Of a DNA stretch of 64,000 bases, positions 12,091 through 24,247 are shown in pieces. The position numbers and the translations under genes are program-made. The DNA comes from Thunnus maccoyii. Lineage: Eukaryota; Chordata; Actinopteri; Scombriformes; Scombridae. Below the pieces are notes generated by a model. The model worked only from the letters and a program-made list of their open reading frames with translations, was not told the DNA's origin and searched no databases. The stretch's first letter is position 1. Each line of letters begins with the position of its first letter. Location: the NCBI RefSeq assembly GCF_910596095.1, contig NC_056550.1, positions 15,780,501 through 15,844,500 of the forward strand, read 5' to 3'.

Positions 12091-15000
12091 ATGTCTCCTT
12101 TGGAAGATTTAGTTTTCTTCCTCTTCTCCAGTCCTACCACTCTGTTGGGGGCTGTTGCTGTCCTGCTCATCCTCCGTCTTGTCTCCAGTAGTTTCACCTC
12201 CCAGGAAATAGGGAAAGAGCCTCCAGGACCGAGGCCTCTGCCCCTGCTTGGCAACCTGTTGCAGCTTGATCTCAAGAGACCCTACAAAACCCTGTGTGAG
12301 GTAAGTGTAGCACTCCTAATGTGAACAGAAGCCATTTTGTAACATGTTGCAATCTATTTTAATGTCCTTTCATTTATACATTTTTGCAATAATCAATGTT
12401 CTTACATTATCTCTGATATATGTTATTGCATTTTTTTTCTTCCAGCTTTCAAAACAATATGGATCTGTATTTACGGTTTACTTTGGAACCAAGAAAGTGG
12501 TGGTGTTGGCTGGATACAAGACAGTCAAACAGGCTCTGGTCAGCTATGCAGAAGAGTTTGGAGACCGAGACATTTCCCCCATTTTTTATGACACCAGTGG
12601 AGGTCATGGTATGACCCTCCTTTGTTAAACCTTTAATATATGTTTGCATTTCAGCACAAAAAGAAATACTAGACATGAACACTTAGAGCACAAGTAAAAT
12701 CACAAATCACATTGTATTTACCATCTTTTTAAAAATCTTTTCTGATGAGTGTTAGACATATAAGACTAGTACAGATTACTTCTAACTTGCGTGTCATGTT
12801 TAATAGGAATTCTGTTTGCAAATGGAGAATCCTGGAAAGAGATGAGACGTTTTGCTCTCTCCACCCTGAGAGACTTTGGGATGGGCAAAAGAGTTGCTGA
12901 GGATAAAATCTTAGAGGAATGCTGCCATCTGATTCAATTGTTTGACGAGTATAAAGGTACAGAATTAATATGTGTACGTGATAATAACATGACACGGTGT
13001 CCTTATATAGAAATAAAACAATACGGGTTGGAGATGAAGAGCTCCTCATCATGAGGAAGAGTGGTATTTTGTCTACTGGGTCTTTTATTTTCCATAACAG
13101 CACACCTCTGAGTGCGTTATTGTGCTCATGTCATGGTCACTTACACAGAAAGATATGCTTATTTTTTTTGAATAGTAGAAGACTGCAGTTTAAAACATCA
13201 TCATGGTGTGTTACCATATGCGCTGACTATGTTTGAGTTGTCATATCAATCAGTCAGAAACCAAATCTTATGTTTTATAATGTCTTTGTTTCTTGCTTTC
13301 TTTTTACAGGGAAACCATTTGATACAACATGTCCAGTGAATTATGCAACATCCAATATTATCTCCTCTATCGTGTATGGAAGCAGATTTGAATACAGTGA
13401 CCCTCGATTCAAAAACTTGGTGAGACGAGCCAACGAGAACATACGCATTACTGGTTCTGCACCAATCCAGGTAAACTTAATGTTTGGTTTTTGACTCAAT
13501 AGCATCCAAATGCTGAATATACACAAGTCTGTAATGAGATCATTCCATGTAATACATCATGAAATATGTGCTTTTACACTCACATAGAACAAATCTCACT
13601 GTTTGTGTTAAAGTATCCAGAATGTATATTTTCATTTTATATGTTTGCATGAAATTTTGCATGCATGAAATGTATCTGTTTGGATTTTTGATTGGTTTAT
13701 ACTTAAATATTCTTAAATCTGTACTATTTTTACTATTATGTCACAGCTTTACAACATGTTTCCCCGACTGGTCAGTTGGATAAAAAACCGGCAACTGATA
13801 TTAAAAAATGTTGAGATGACTCTCAGAGATGTTAAAGATTTAATCAAGCATCTGAAAGAGACACTGAACCCTCACATATGCAGGGGACTGGTTGACTGTT
13901 TTCTGATTCGAAAGCAGAAAGAGGAGGTATGACAACAACTTTGGTGTTTTTCAGCTAACAAAAGGTGCAACAATGCTTCACAGGTCTGTTTTATAATAAT
14001 AAACAGGATGGATGTTCTTTCTCTTAGGACTCACACATTATAGACACTCACTACCATGAGAAGAACTTGATATTTACAGTGACAAACCTGTTTGCTGCTG
14101 GTACTGACACCACAGCAACTACACTGAGATGGGGTTTGCTGCTTATGGCCAAATATCCGCAAATACAAGGTAAAGACAGAGACCAAGCGTTTGAATCTTT
14201 CTTCACAGGTGTGCATTTATGTTTTCACCAGTTAATGGTCTGAAATACTTGACAAAGAGCAGGACAAAGGAATATGTATGCTTCTCATATACTCATGAAT
14301 ACATGTAGGTTTGTGAACAGAAAAATGCAGGCAAAGAACATTCTTAGTTTGTGTCTCCAGACCAGGTCCAGGACGAGTTGAGCAGGGTGGTTGGAAGCCG
14401 CCAGATCCGAGTAGATGACCGAAAAAACCTGCCGTACACTGACGCCGTCATTCATGAGACACAGAGACTCGCCAGCATTGTCCCCATGTCAATTCCTCAC
14501 AAAACCAGCCGAGACGTCACTTTCCAGGGTTACTTCATCAAAGAGGTCAGTTATTCAAAGCTGTTTCACTACTTTCCAGCATGAATTTGTGGATACATTC
14601 ATCCACCTCTGAAAACAGTTAAAACAGAGCTTTGGTTCTAAGACTTTACAGAGCCTAATAGACCTGTTGTCTTCTTTTGCATACAGGGGACTATTGTGTT
14701 TCCGCTGCTTACTTCTGTCCTGTATGATGAGAGTGAATGGGAGAGCCCACACACTTTCAACCCTTCCCACTTCCTGGATAAGGAGGGTAAATTTATCAGG
14801 AGAGATGCCTTCATGGCCTTTTCTGCAGGTAAAGCAACTTTGCAGAGTTTTTATTCTCAAAGAATTGCAGAGTCTTTATACTCATACAGGAATGATCAAG
14901 TTTAACTTTTTGCCACTTTTCATTCTTACAGGTCGCAGAATTTGTCTTGGAGAGAGTCTGGCCAAGATGGAGCTCTTCCTCTTCTTCACCACCCTCCTCC

Positions 15001-15119
15001 AGCGCTTTCGTTTCAGTCCTCCACCTGCAGTGACAGAGGATGACCTGGATCTGACTCCTGCTGTGGGCTTCGTCCTCAGTCCTTCACCTCATGAGCTGTG
15101 TGCCGTGAGTCGACAATGA
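12091..15119 (+). CDS. cyp2k: CYP2K-family cytochrome P450, copy A (intact, 9 exons, 506 aa)
   Basis: Seen: exons 12091-12300, 12446-12608, 12807-12956, 13310-13470, 13747-13926, 14028-14169, 14361-14545, 14687-14828 and 14932-15119 join without a stop into 506 codons plus TGA, matching the length (about 500 aa) and nine-exon plan of CYP2 genes. Order in the protein: N-terminal membrane anchor ([12 protein letters not shown]...), proline hinge [12 protein letters not shown], helix C WKEMRRF, helix I FAAGTDTT, ExxR as ETQR, and haem-binding [11 protein letters not shown] with the thiolate cysteine. Known: CYP2K enzymes are ER-bound monooxygenases that take electrons from P450 reductase; trout CYP2K1 oxidises fatty acids and aflatoxin. 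The substrate of this copy is unknown. Its predicted SRS1 has Thr-Ser-Gly before GHGI, and its SRS5 reads VPMSIPHKT. First of the tandem array after abca3. Confidence 0.95.
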
Positions 15120-15583
15120 GGTGGTTTCATCACTGCTTGTGGCAATGGCTTGACAACTGTTTTACTTCACACAGGCAGTAACTTCATTACTTGCATGTTC
15201 ACCACCTTGATTTACATACTGAGTAGCCCCATCCTCAAGACCAGGATCAGTAAACAATGGCCATATACCATCAAGAGACAGTTTTAATCAGTCATTTGAG
15301 ACAGCTGTTATGGTATTGGACAATGTTCAGCCTAAATGTATGTGTTAGTTATGTACACAATAGTCCAAACAGCTTGTTGGAATTTGGGTGTATATGCACT
15401 TTTGTAGTATAGAATTGCAGTCGGCCATATTCCTGCCACTGTCGATCATTTTCACTATTTGTCACTGGTTTGATTTGTTATATACTATATATTTACCATT
15501 TATTTTGCAGCAAATGACAGAAATCGTGTAATTTAATGTAAATAGACACCTGCTTGTTCAGATTAATGATCATCCAAAATTAC

Positions 15584-15589
15584 AATAAA
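15584..15589 (+). terminator. Poly(A) signal AATAAA, copy A
   Basis: AATAAA lies 465 bases after the copy A stop codon. The hexamer and its context (ATTACAATAAAAGTAAG) recur at the same relative place after B and C, which supports use. Confidence 0.6.
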
Positions 15590-16122
15590 AGTAAGCTATA
15601 TTTATATTCCAATACTAGCTATTTTAGCATTGTCCCTGTTTTCTTTCTCTAAAAGTCCTGACATACTATTGTTTTCAGGGTTTTTTGGTGGATAGATAAA
15701 CAAAAAGTGTATTTAACATGGAAGTATGGTAATAAAGAGGGACTTTGGCACTAAAAGTACTAATGTTGAATGATATCTACTGTATTTCACAATTTGAACA
15801 GCTGAAGCTTCATATCAGCTTCATAAACTTTTAAATCAATTTTTGCACAGGAGGACTGTGGATTTTGGCCCCCCATCACTTTCATTGTAAGTGCATTATA
15901 AAAGGGATCTTTAAATGGCTAGTATGAACAGGAGGAATGATTATGGTAAGAAGAACCTTTGTTGTTCAGGGCTTTTGTTTTAGCATAGGTGAGGGAGGTC
16001 ACATAGGGTGCCAGCAGCTGGAGGGCCGCCAAAGAGGAGGAAGAAATATTGTGCAATTCATTTCAGATGCCTTATTCACAGTTAAGTCTCACTCACATCC
16101 AATGCACCTCTTACATTAAAAA

Positions 16123-16638
16123 AAAACAAAAAAAAAACACACCTTGTCGCCGCAGTGGTCAACGGAGTTATACTAACACAATTTCAGTTAAGTTGCCAGA
16201 CAACGCCACCTTGGGAATTTTACCCAAAGAATTATCACTATTATCAATAGGACACAGGTTCATTTACTGGAGGCAAGAGAAAATGTGGTTCGATACTTAC
16301 AAAATAGTACACTTTATTAATACAATTTAAAATGACAACACATTCATATCAGAAGGGGGGGGGGGGAACTAAATTAAACACCCAGACACACGTGACAGTC
16401 ACACACACTTTGTGAAAGTCACCCACGATCCCAGGGAAGACACTACACACAAAAGGGAGGGTCACAGCGACACACACTCAGTGCTGCTTTGACGGACCAA
16501 AACTCCCGGACTGGAAGTGACGAGATGGGGGAGCGCAAGAGGAAGAGACAGGGGAAGACTGCCACCTTTATATAAAGCTGAACCAATGACCGCCACCAGG
16601 TGGAATCAATTATAAACAGCACCCTCTATGCTGCTACA
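16123..16638. other. ~515 bp unidentified insertion in the A-B spacer
   Basis: In the other spacers CACCTCTTACATAAAAACAC runs straight into CCTGATAGTGAGAGG (for example 19711-19740). Here about 515 extra bases interrupt it, including a G12 run near 16355 and a CACTTTATTAATACAA stretch. No coding sequence or clear terminal repeat was found. An old retroelement or LTR fragment is possible but unproven. Confidence 0.5.
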
Positions 16639-18059
16639 TCCTGATAGTGAGAGGAGGCTACAGGCACACTCTGTAGACTGAGACTTCATTGGAGGTTGGA
16701 GGACAGTCTAGGAGTTCTACCTTTAACCTGCAGGCTGCTGCTTACTTTGTGGTTTATTTGCTCTGACTGCTGTGTAAGAATAATGTTCCGGTAAGTCCTG
16801 TTCCTTTTAAGTAGTATAATATGATCCACAGCAGGATAATTCATAACCAGGATGCGGAAAATACCATTATGTGCAGTACAGTATATAAGTATAACCATGG
16901 ATGGATTTAGTGATCTGGGGGCTCTAGGCAAACTCAGTAATGGGGCCTCCTTCATGCCTTTCGTAGGTGTTTGTGCACTCAAATAGCTTCATGATTTCAA
17001 GGGGGGAATTATGAATTATTATTGTGCAACACTCAAAAATGAAATTATTCCTCTAGCAACATAACCCATATGTATAACAAAAGGGAAATAGTCCTCCTTG
17101 TTGGCCACACAAGAGAGGTCAATTGGAATTATGATTGTTATTGATATAAATTATGATTTTGCGAGGGAAAAGGTCTTTTAAGGTTAAGTCACTGAGTTGC
17201 AAGCACAAGAAAATACAGCAAGTCAAATCAACAGTTCAACAGCTTAGTTCTGAATTGCCACTGAAATTGCAAATTATGATATCACCATGGTTTAAGCAAG
17301 TTGATGAAGGTTTTGTAGGAATACTTCCTCGCTCCCTTGAGTGGCTTCTCAAGGAGAATGGAGTTCGATGTGCTGGGGTGAGAAGCTGGAATCTGGATCT
17401 TGCGATGATCAGTAAGTTGCCCAGTCCAGATTTGAAAAGTTCTCATTGGAAGACAGCTCCTAGTTTATGCTCTCCTAGTCTTGATCCTTAACTAGAGTTT
17501 GAGGTTTCAGCCCCTATTTTTCAGGATCACATCCTCAGACTAGCAAACAGCTAGTCTTCAACCAGCATGGCAAAAAGCAAGGGCCAAAAGTAAGAAAAGC
17601 AAAAAAGCAAAAGCATGAATTGTCAGATAAGATATTATCTCAAATTTTCAGCCTGCCTGTCACCTGTCCATGGGGAGGTGGGTTCAGCTCCTGAAGGCTG
17701 TTATTCTTTTAATCTAAGTATTTACAATTGAACAATTGCATGATTTATAACAATTGCATTTTGATAGTAGCTTTAACATTTAGAGAGAGAAATAAGCAGA
17801 ATGGTACTAATTATGATGTTAGTGTTATCAAAGATGATTGAATTATTTTAGTGGTCTATTTATTGGCTTAAAGGAAGTGGAATAAAAACAAATATAAAAA
17901 CAATAAAACACATTGGGTGACACACACACATATACTAACATACAATATTAATTTCCCTTAGACAAAATCTAAGACTACATTTGGAAGTCCATGTCTTTTA
18001 CAGTTCTTTGTTTTCCTTGATCTGGCTGCAAACAGCAGGGATCCAGGCCATGTGCTACA

Positions 18060-18147
<88 letters not shown>

Positions 18148-18651
18148 CCTAGAGGTGAGTTTATGTCAGCAAGTGGTGGGGTGATGTTTATCCAAGTCGT
18201 ACTATCAGCTCACACTGGGGTGTCAATTGGTCTTGCTTGCTTGAAGTTTGTTGCTTGCAGGATCAAAGGTGGTTTGGGTCAGTGGTCTGGTTCAGTGACC
18301 ATGCAGGAGATGAGGGGTTCCTTATCTGATCCTTTCTGTTTGCAGGGTGCTGTTTAGATGGTCTAACATAGTTTAGATAGTGTAACATAGTCTGTTAAAA
18401 GTAAAAGACTTGTGTGGCATAAATCATGTTGAGCAGGGGGGCTCTCTCATTGGGGATGAAGACCATTCAATCTGAAGAAAAATAAGCCAAGGCCATGAAG
18501 TTTCAGGTTGAAAAATTGTTTCCTTGTATCATTTTTCTTTCAGTAAAATTTTGAAATGAATCAATTTGATCTGAAAACCATGTAAAGGTTAAGTCTGTTT
18601 TTTTTTTTTTTTTTTTTGCCTTTTTCCTCTTAATAGGCTACTGATCGTTTA
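16639..18651. other. A-B spacer without recognisable gene
   Basis: The stretch 16639-16980 is array spacer (GATAGTGAGAGGAG, CCTTTAACCTGCAGGCTGCT, TCCACAGCAGGATAATTC blocks). From about 16985 the sequence is unique. It includes an open frame at 17153-17491 with no family signature that I recognise, a long (GT)n at 18062-18146 and a poly(T) tract at about 18599-18617. Confidence 0.6.
18062..18146. repeat. (GT)n microsatellite, ~85 bp
   Basis: Nearly uninterrupted GT run with one TTT interruption; the longest simple repeat in the window. Open frames across it are artefacts. Confidence 0.95.
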
Positions 18652-18714
18652 CCAGCTGTGGGCTTCATCCTCAGTCCTTCACCTCATGATCTGTGTGCTG
18701 TCAGTTGACAATGA
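18652..18714 (+). pseudogene. CYP2K remnant: last ~60 bp of exon 9 only
   Basis: The sequence encodes [18 protein letters not shown] and then TGA where intact copies have CGA, followed by CAATGA and a normal CYP2K 3'UTR (CAATGGCTTGATTATTG, GCAGTAACTTCATTAC) to about 19600. Immediately upstream is TTTTCCTCTTAATAGGCTAC, which in other copies lies about 450 bp before the start codon (for example 20674-20694). An entire gene body was therefore deleted between 5' flank and exon 9. Confidence 0.9.
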
Positions 18715-20967
18715 GGTGGTTTCATCACTGCCTGTGGCAATGGCTTGATTATTGTGTTTCTCACCCTCAAACAGGCAGTAACTTCATTACTTGCATGTTC
18801 ACCACCTTGATTTACATGCTGAGTAGCCCCATCCTCAAGACCAGGATCAGTAATCATTGACAGATCATGAGACAGTTTATATCAGTCATTTAAGACAGCC
18901 AGTTACATGTGACTGTATCGAAGAACGTCCAGCCTAAATGTCTTTATTTGTTCATTTTTATTTGCATACAATAGTCTAAACAGCTTGCTGAGATTTGGGT
19001 GTATATGCACTTTTTTATTAAAGTATAGCAGTAGGTTATATTTCTACTTTTCTGCCACTGTTGATCAATTTCATTATTTGCCACTGGTTTGATATGTTAC
19101 ATTGTAATATTTACCATTTATATTGCAACAAATGGCAGAAATCACACCTGCCTGTTCAGATTCACAAACATCCAAAATTACAATAAAAGTAAGCGACATT
19201 TATATTCCAATACCAGACATTTTACTGTTGTCTCTGTTGTTTTCTTTCTCTAAAAATCTTGACATTCTATTGTTTTCAGGGTTTTTTGGTGGATACATAA
19301 AGAAAAAGTATATTTAACATGGAAGTATAGTAATAAAGAGGGACTTTGGCGCTAAAAAGACTAACATTGAAAGACATCTACTTTATTTCACAATTTGGAT
19401 GGCTGAAGCCTCATATTAGCTTCAGATAAACTTTTAAATATGTTTTTGCACAGAGGGAGGCTTGTGAATTTTGGCCCCCATCACTTACATTGTAAGTGCA
19501 TTATTAAAGGATCTTTATATGTCCAGTATGAACAGGAGGAATGATAATGGTAAGAAAAACCTTTGTTGTTCAGGGCATAGGCGAGATAGGCGGTCACCTA
19601 AGGCACCAGCAGCAGGATGGCTACCAAAGAGGAGGAGGCAATATTTAAAAAAAAAAATTTAGACACTTCATTTACTTTTAAAAGTCTCACTCACATCCAA
19701 TGCACCTCTTACATAAAAACACCTGATAGTGAGAGGAGACTACCAGCACACTCTGTAGACTGAGACTTCATTGTGCATTGACAGTCACATGGTCCTACCT
19801 TTAACCTGCAGGCTGCTACTTATTTTGTGGTTTATTTGCTCTCACCACTGTGTAAGAATAACATTCAGGTGAGTCCTGTTCCTTTTAAATATTATAATAT
19901 GATCCAAAGCAGGATAATTCATAAGCAGGATGTGGATGTGATTTAGGGGCCGTAGGCAAACTCAGTCATGGGGCCTCCTTAGTGCCTTATTTTTGAGAGT
20001 GTTGGTATTGGTGGGTCTGTATTTGTGGTGGCAGAAGAAGTAGCCCTCTCAAAACTTCAGACTATTAATACTACACTAAACATAGTCTGTTAAAAGTAAA
20101 AGTCATGTATTCAAACATTTGCATAGATAAAAGTGCAGAAGTATTTTTAGCACAATGTACTAACATTTACTTAATGTCTTTTTAAGGTGGAGCTCATGTT
20201 AATTGCTTTATATCCTGCTGGATAGTTTTCTAATATAATCTATAATAATGCATCAAATTTTATTGTTGATTATATATTTTGTGTGTAAACTCTTAATCTG
20301 TAATGTAACCAGCAACAAGCTGTCAGATAAATGTAGAAGAATGACGAGGACAGTTTTTCCCTTTGAAACAGAAGGAACTAAATCCCTCCAAGTACAATTA
20401 GAGTAGAAGTATACTGTTGCATAAAATGGAACATTAAAGTACATGTACCTCATAATTGTAAGAATAAAACTTTAGTAAGTGTACTTTGTTAACTTTTAAC
20501 CATATGGTATTGAGTAGGTTGATGATTTCCATAACTGCAATCATTGACCAGGTTTTTTCTCTGCTTCTCTGACATGAACTGATCAATGACCTATCATATG
20601 AAAAGTTACTCATTTTATTTACTCAAATGATGTTGGCTACTTGTACTATTTGTTGTAGTCTGTTTTTTGCTTTTTTTCCTGTTAATAGGCTACTGGATCA
20701 TTTTACTTCTTCAGGCCTCAAAAGACTATATGAGAAGGTTGAGCTCCTCATAGCTCATCAGACATCTTGAAGAATGTGTAATAGTCTGCAGGAGAAGCAT
20801 CTATCAGGAAATGCTAACCTACAATACAGGTCACATACACTTAGATGTACCTGGAGTCAGAGATGCTATTATGTAAAGAACCATGTTAAATCAGGGGTTC
20901 AGTCCTGCTTTCTTCATCTTAGAAACATTACAAGAATTAGACCATTGTTGTTTATTTTAACTAAGCT
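18715..20967. other. 3'UTR of the deleted copy and conserved array spacer
   Basis: From 18715 to about 19320 this is the ghost gene's 3'UTR with an ATTACAATAAAAGTAAG poly(A) context. Then follow the standard spacer blocks seen after every copy (GGCACCAGCAGC, GATAGTGAGAGGAG, TTTAACCTGCAGGCTG). An eroded segment about 20080-20490 ends in AAGTACATGTACCTCATAAT...GTACTTTGTTAAC and resembles the hAT MITE at 44278. It recurs at about 29390-29780 and 37150-37550. No gene is seen. Confidence 0.7.
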
Positions 20968-21151
20968 TTCAAGTTTTTTCTCCTTTGAGATATATCTCAC
21001 ATCTCTGTGCAAACAGAGCCAAAAAGGGCGGGGAGGTGATTAATAATCCTGTAGGTGTAGGGAAATTTATGATGATATTAATGTCAGCATAAACACCACT
21101 GTGCTTTAACTGTCACGCTCATCCAGAGGACTACCATCAACAGAAGAGAAA
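20968..21151 (+). promoter_or_regulatory. Proximal upstream region of CYP2K copy B (class 2)
   Basis: Copies B, C and D share a version distinct from A/E/F/I: GAGATAT(A/G)TCTCAC, a GC box (GGCGGGGAGG) followed directly by GTGATTAATAATCCTGTAGG, and TATGATGATATTAATGTCAG before the shared CATAAACACCACTGTG leader. The TGATTAAT core resembles HNF1-type liver sites, but that reading is inference. Confidence 0.5.
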
Positions 21152-24100
21152 ATGTCTCCTTTGGAGGATTTTGTTTTCTTCCTCTTCTCCAGTCCTACCA
21201 CTCTGTTGGGGGCTGTTGCTGTCCTGCTTGTCCTCTGTCTTGTCTCCAGTAGTTTCACCTCCCAGGAAACAGGGAAAGAGCCTCCAGGACCGAGGTCTCT
21301 GCCACTGCTTGGCAACCTGTTGCAGCTGGATCTCAAGAGACCCTACAAAACCCTGTGTGAGGTAAGTGTAGCACTCCTAATGTGAACATAACCCATTTTG
21401 TAACAGTTTGCAATCTATTTGAATGTCCTTTCATTTACTCATTTTTACAATAATAGATGTTCTTACATTATCTCTGATATATGTTATTACATTTTTTTTC
21501 TTCCAGCTTTCAAAAAAATATGGATCTGTATTTACAGTTTACTTAGGAACCAAGAAAGTGGTGGTGTTGGCTGGATACAAGACAGTCAAAGAGGCTCTGG
21601 TCAGCTACGCAGAAGAGTTTGGAGACCGAGACATCTCCCCCATTCTTTATGATGCCAATCAAGGTCATGGTATGACCCTCCTTTATTAAACCTTTAATAT
21701 ATGTTTGCATTTCAGCATAAAAAGAAATACTAGAGATGAACACTTAGAGCACAAGCAAAATCACAAATCACATTGTATTTGTTAACTTTTCTGATGAGTA
21801 TCATATCTAATAACACACACACACACACACACATATATATTTATATATGTATACACACACACACACATACACACACACACACACAGATTTACAGATTACT
21901 TCTAACTTGCGTGTCATGTTTAATAGGAATTCTGTTTGCAAATGGAGAATCCTGGAAAGAGATGAGACGTTTTGCTCTCTCCACCCTGAGAGACTTTGGG
22001 ATGGGCAAAAGAGTTGCTGAGGATAAAATCTTAGAGGAATGCTGCCATCTGATTCAAATGTTTGACGAGCATAAAGGTACAGAATTAATATGTGTACGTG
22101 ATAATAACATGACACAGTGTCCTGATACACAATCATCATACAATATGCGTTGAAGGTGAAGAACACCTCATCACAAGGTAGAGTGGCATTTCATTTTCCA
22201 TAACAGTACACCTCTAAGTGTATTATTGTGTTCATGCAATGGTCAGTTACACAGAGAAAAATATGATTTTTTTCAGTGGTACAAGATAGGCCGTTCAAAA
22301 TACCATCATGGTGTGTTACCATATGCACTGACTATGTTTGAGTTGTCATATCAATCAGTCAGAAACCAAATCTTATGTTTTATAATATCTTTGTTTCTTG
22401 CTCTCTTTTTACAGGGAAACCATTTGATACAACATGTCCAGTGAATTATGCAACATCCAATATTATCTCCTCTATCGTGTATGGAAGCAGATTTGAATAC
22501 AGTGACCCTCGATTCAAAAACTTGGTGAGACGAGCCAACGAGACTATACGCATTACTGGTTCTGTACCAATCCAGGTAAACTTAATGTTTGGTTTTTGAC
22601 TTGATAGCATCTAAATGCTTAGTATATACGAGTCTGTAATGAGATCATTCCATGTAATACATCATGAAATATGTGCTTTTAAACTCATGTGGCACATAGA
22701 TAACACACACAACAAATCTTACTGTTTGTGTTAAAATATCCAGAATGTATATTTCCATTTTATATGTTTGCATGAAATTTTGCATGCATGAAATGTATCT
22801 GTTTGGATTTTTGTTTGGTTTGAACTTAAATCTTCTTAAATCATCTGTACTGTTTTTACAATTATGTCACAGCTTTACAACATGTTTCCCTGGCTGCTCA
22901 GTTGGATAAAAAACCGGCATCTGATATTAAAAAATGTTGAGATGACTGTCAGAGATGTCAAAGATTTAATCAAGCATCTGAAAGCGACACTGAACCCTCA
23001 CATATGCAGGGGACTGGTGGACTGTTTTCTGATTCGGAAGAAGAAAGAGGAGGTATGACAACAACTTTGGTGTTTTTCAGCTAACAAAAGATACAACAAT
23101 GCTTCACAGGTCTGTTTTATAATAATACGTGGGATGGATGTTCTTTCTCTTAGGACTCACACATTATAGACACTCACTACCATGAGAAGAACTTGATATT
23201 TACAGTGACAAACCTGTTTGCTGCTGGTACTGACACCACAGCAACTACACTGAGATGGGGTTTGCTGTTTATGGCCAAATATCCACAAATACAAGGTAAG
23301 GACAGAGACCAAGCGTTTGAATCTTTCCTCATAGGTGTGCATTTATGTTTTCATCAGTTAATGGCCTGAAATACTTGACAAAGAGCAGGACAAAGGAAAA
23401 TGTATGCTCATATACTCATAGAATACATGTAGGTTTTGGAGTGAATAGAAAAATGCAGGCAAAGAACATTCTTAGTTTGTGTCTCCAGACAAGGTCCAGG
23501 ACGAGTTGAGCAGGGTGGTTGGAAGCCGCCAGATCCGAGTAGATGACCGAAAAAACCTGCCGTACACTGATGCCGTCATTCATGAGACACAGAGACTTGC
23601 CAGCATTGTCCCCACATCAATTCCTCACATAACCAGCCGAGACGTCACTTTCCAGGGTTACTTCATCAAAGAGGTCAGTTGTTCAAAGCTGTTTTACCAC
23701 TTTCCAACATGAAATTGTCTTTGCTGGATATATTCATCCACCTCTGAACTCTTAAAACAGTCCTTTGGTTCTGAAACGATATATGATAGACCTGTTCTCT
23801 TCTTTTGCATACAGGGGACTATTGTGTTTCCTCTGCTTTTTTCTGTCCTGTATGATGAGAGTCAATGGGAGAGCCCACACACTTTCGACCCTTCCCACTT
23901 CCTGGATAAGGAGGGTAAATTTATCAGGAGAGATGCCTTCATGGTCTTTTCTGCAGGTAAAACAACTTTGCAGAGTTTTTATTCTCAAAGAATTGTAGAG
24001 TCTTTATTCTCGGGCAGGAATGATCAAGTTTAACTTTTTGCCACTTTTCAATCTTACAGGTCGCAGAGTTTGTCTTGGAGAGAGTCTGGCCAAGATGGAG

Positions 24101-24247
24101 CTCTTCCTTTTCTTCACCACCCTCCTCCAGCGCTTTCGTTTCAGTCCTCCACCTGCAGTGACAGAGGATGACCTTGATCTGACTCCTGCAGTGGGCTTCA
24201 TCCTCAGTCCTTCACCTCATGAGCTGTGTGCTGTCAGTCGACAATGA
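21152..24247 (+). CDS. cyp2k: CYP2K-family cytochrome P450, copy B (intact, 9 exons, 506 aa)
   Basis: Exons 21152-21361, 21507-21669, 21927-22076, 22415-22575, 22873-23052, 23154-23295, 23489-23673, 23815-23956 and 24060-24247 are open and in phase, giving 506 aa. All P450 landmarks are present: [12 protein letters not shown] hinge, [19 protein letters not shown] and [11 protein letters not shown]. Copy-specific residues include [10 protein letters not shown] in the predicted SRS1, VPTSIPHIT in SRS5, FDPSHF in the meander region (others FNPSHF), and Val in AFMVFSAG just before the haem loop. Intron 2 carries a (CA)n/(TA)n tract at 21813-21885 that A and C lack. Predicted ER-membrane monooxygenase, substrate unknown. 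Confidence 0.95.

Noticed and set aside
14555-14860. Recurrent minus-strand frames opposite exon 8 (also near 23752, 33632, 42662, 49539, 60973)
   Set aside because: Antisense shadows of CYP2K exon 8; they recur only because the exon recurs.
18052-18357. Open frame across the long GT repeat (Cys-Val runs)
   Set aside because: Pure microsatellite translation.
20080-20490. Intact hAT MITE in the older spacers
   Set aside because: Interior motifs resemble the 44278 element, but no terminal repeats or 8-bp duplication can be found; noted only as an eroded relative.
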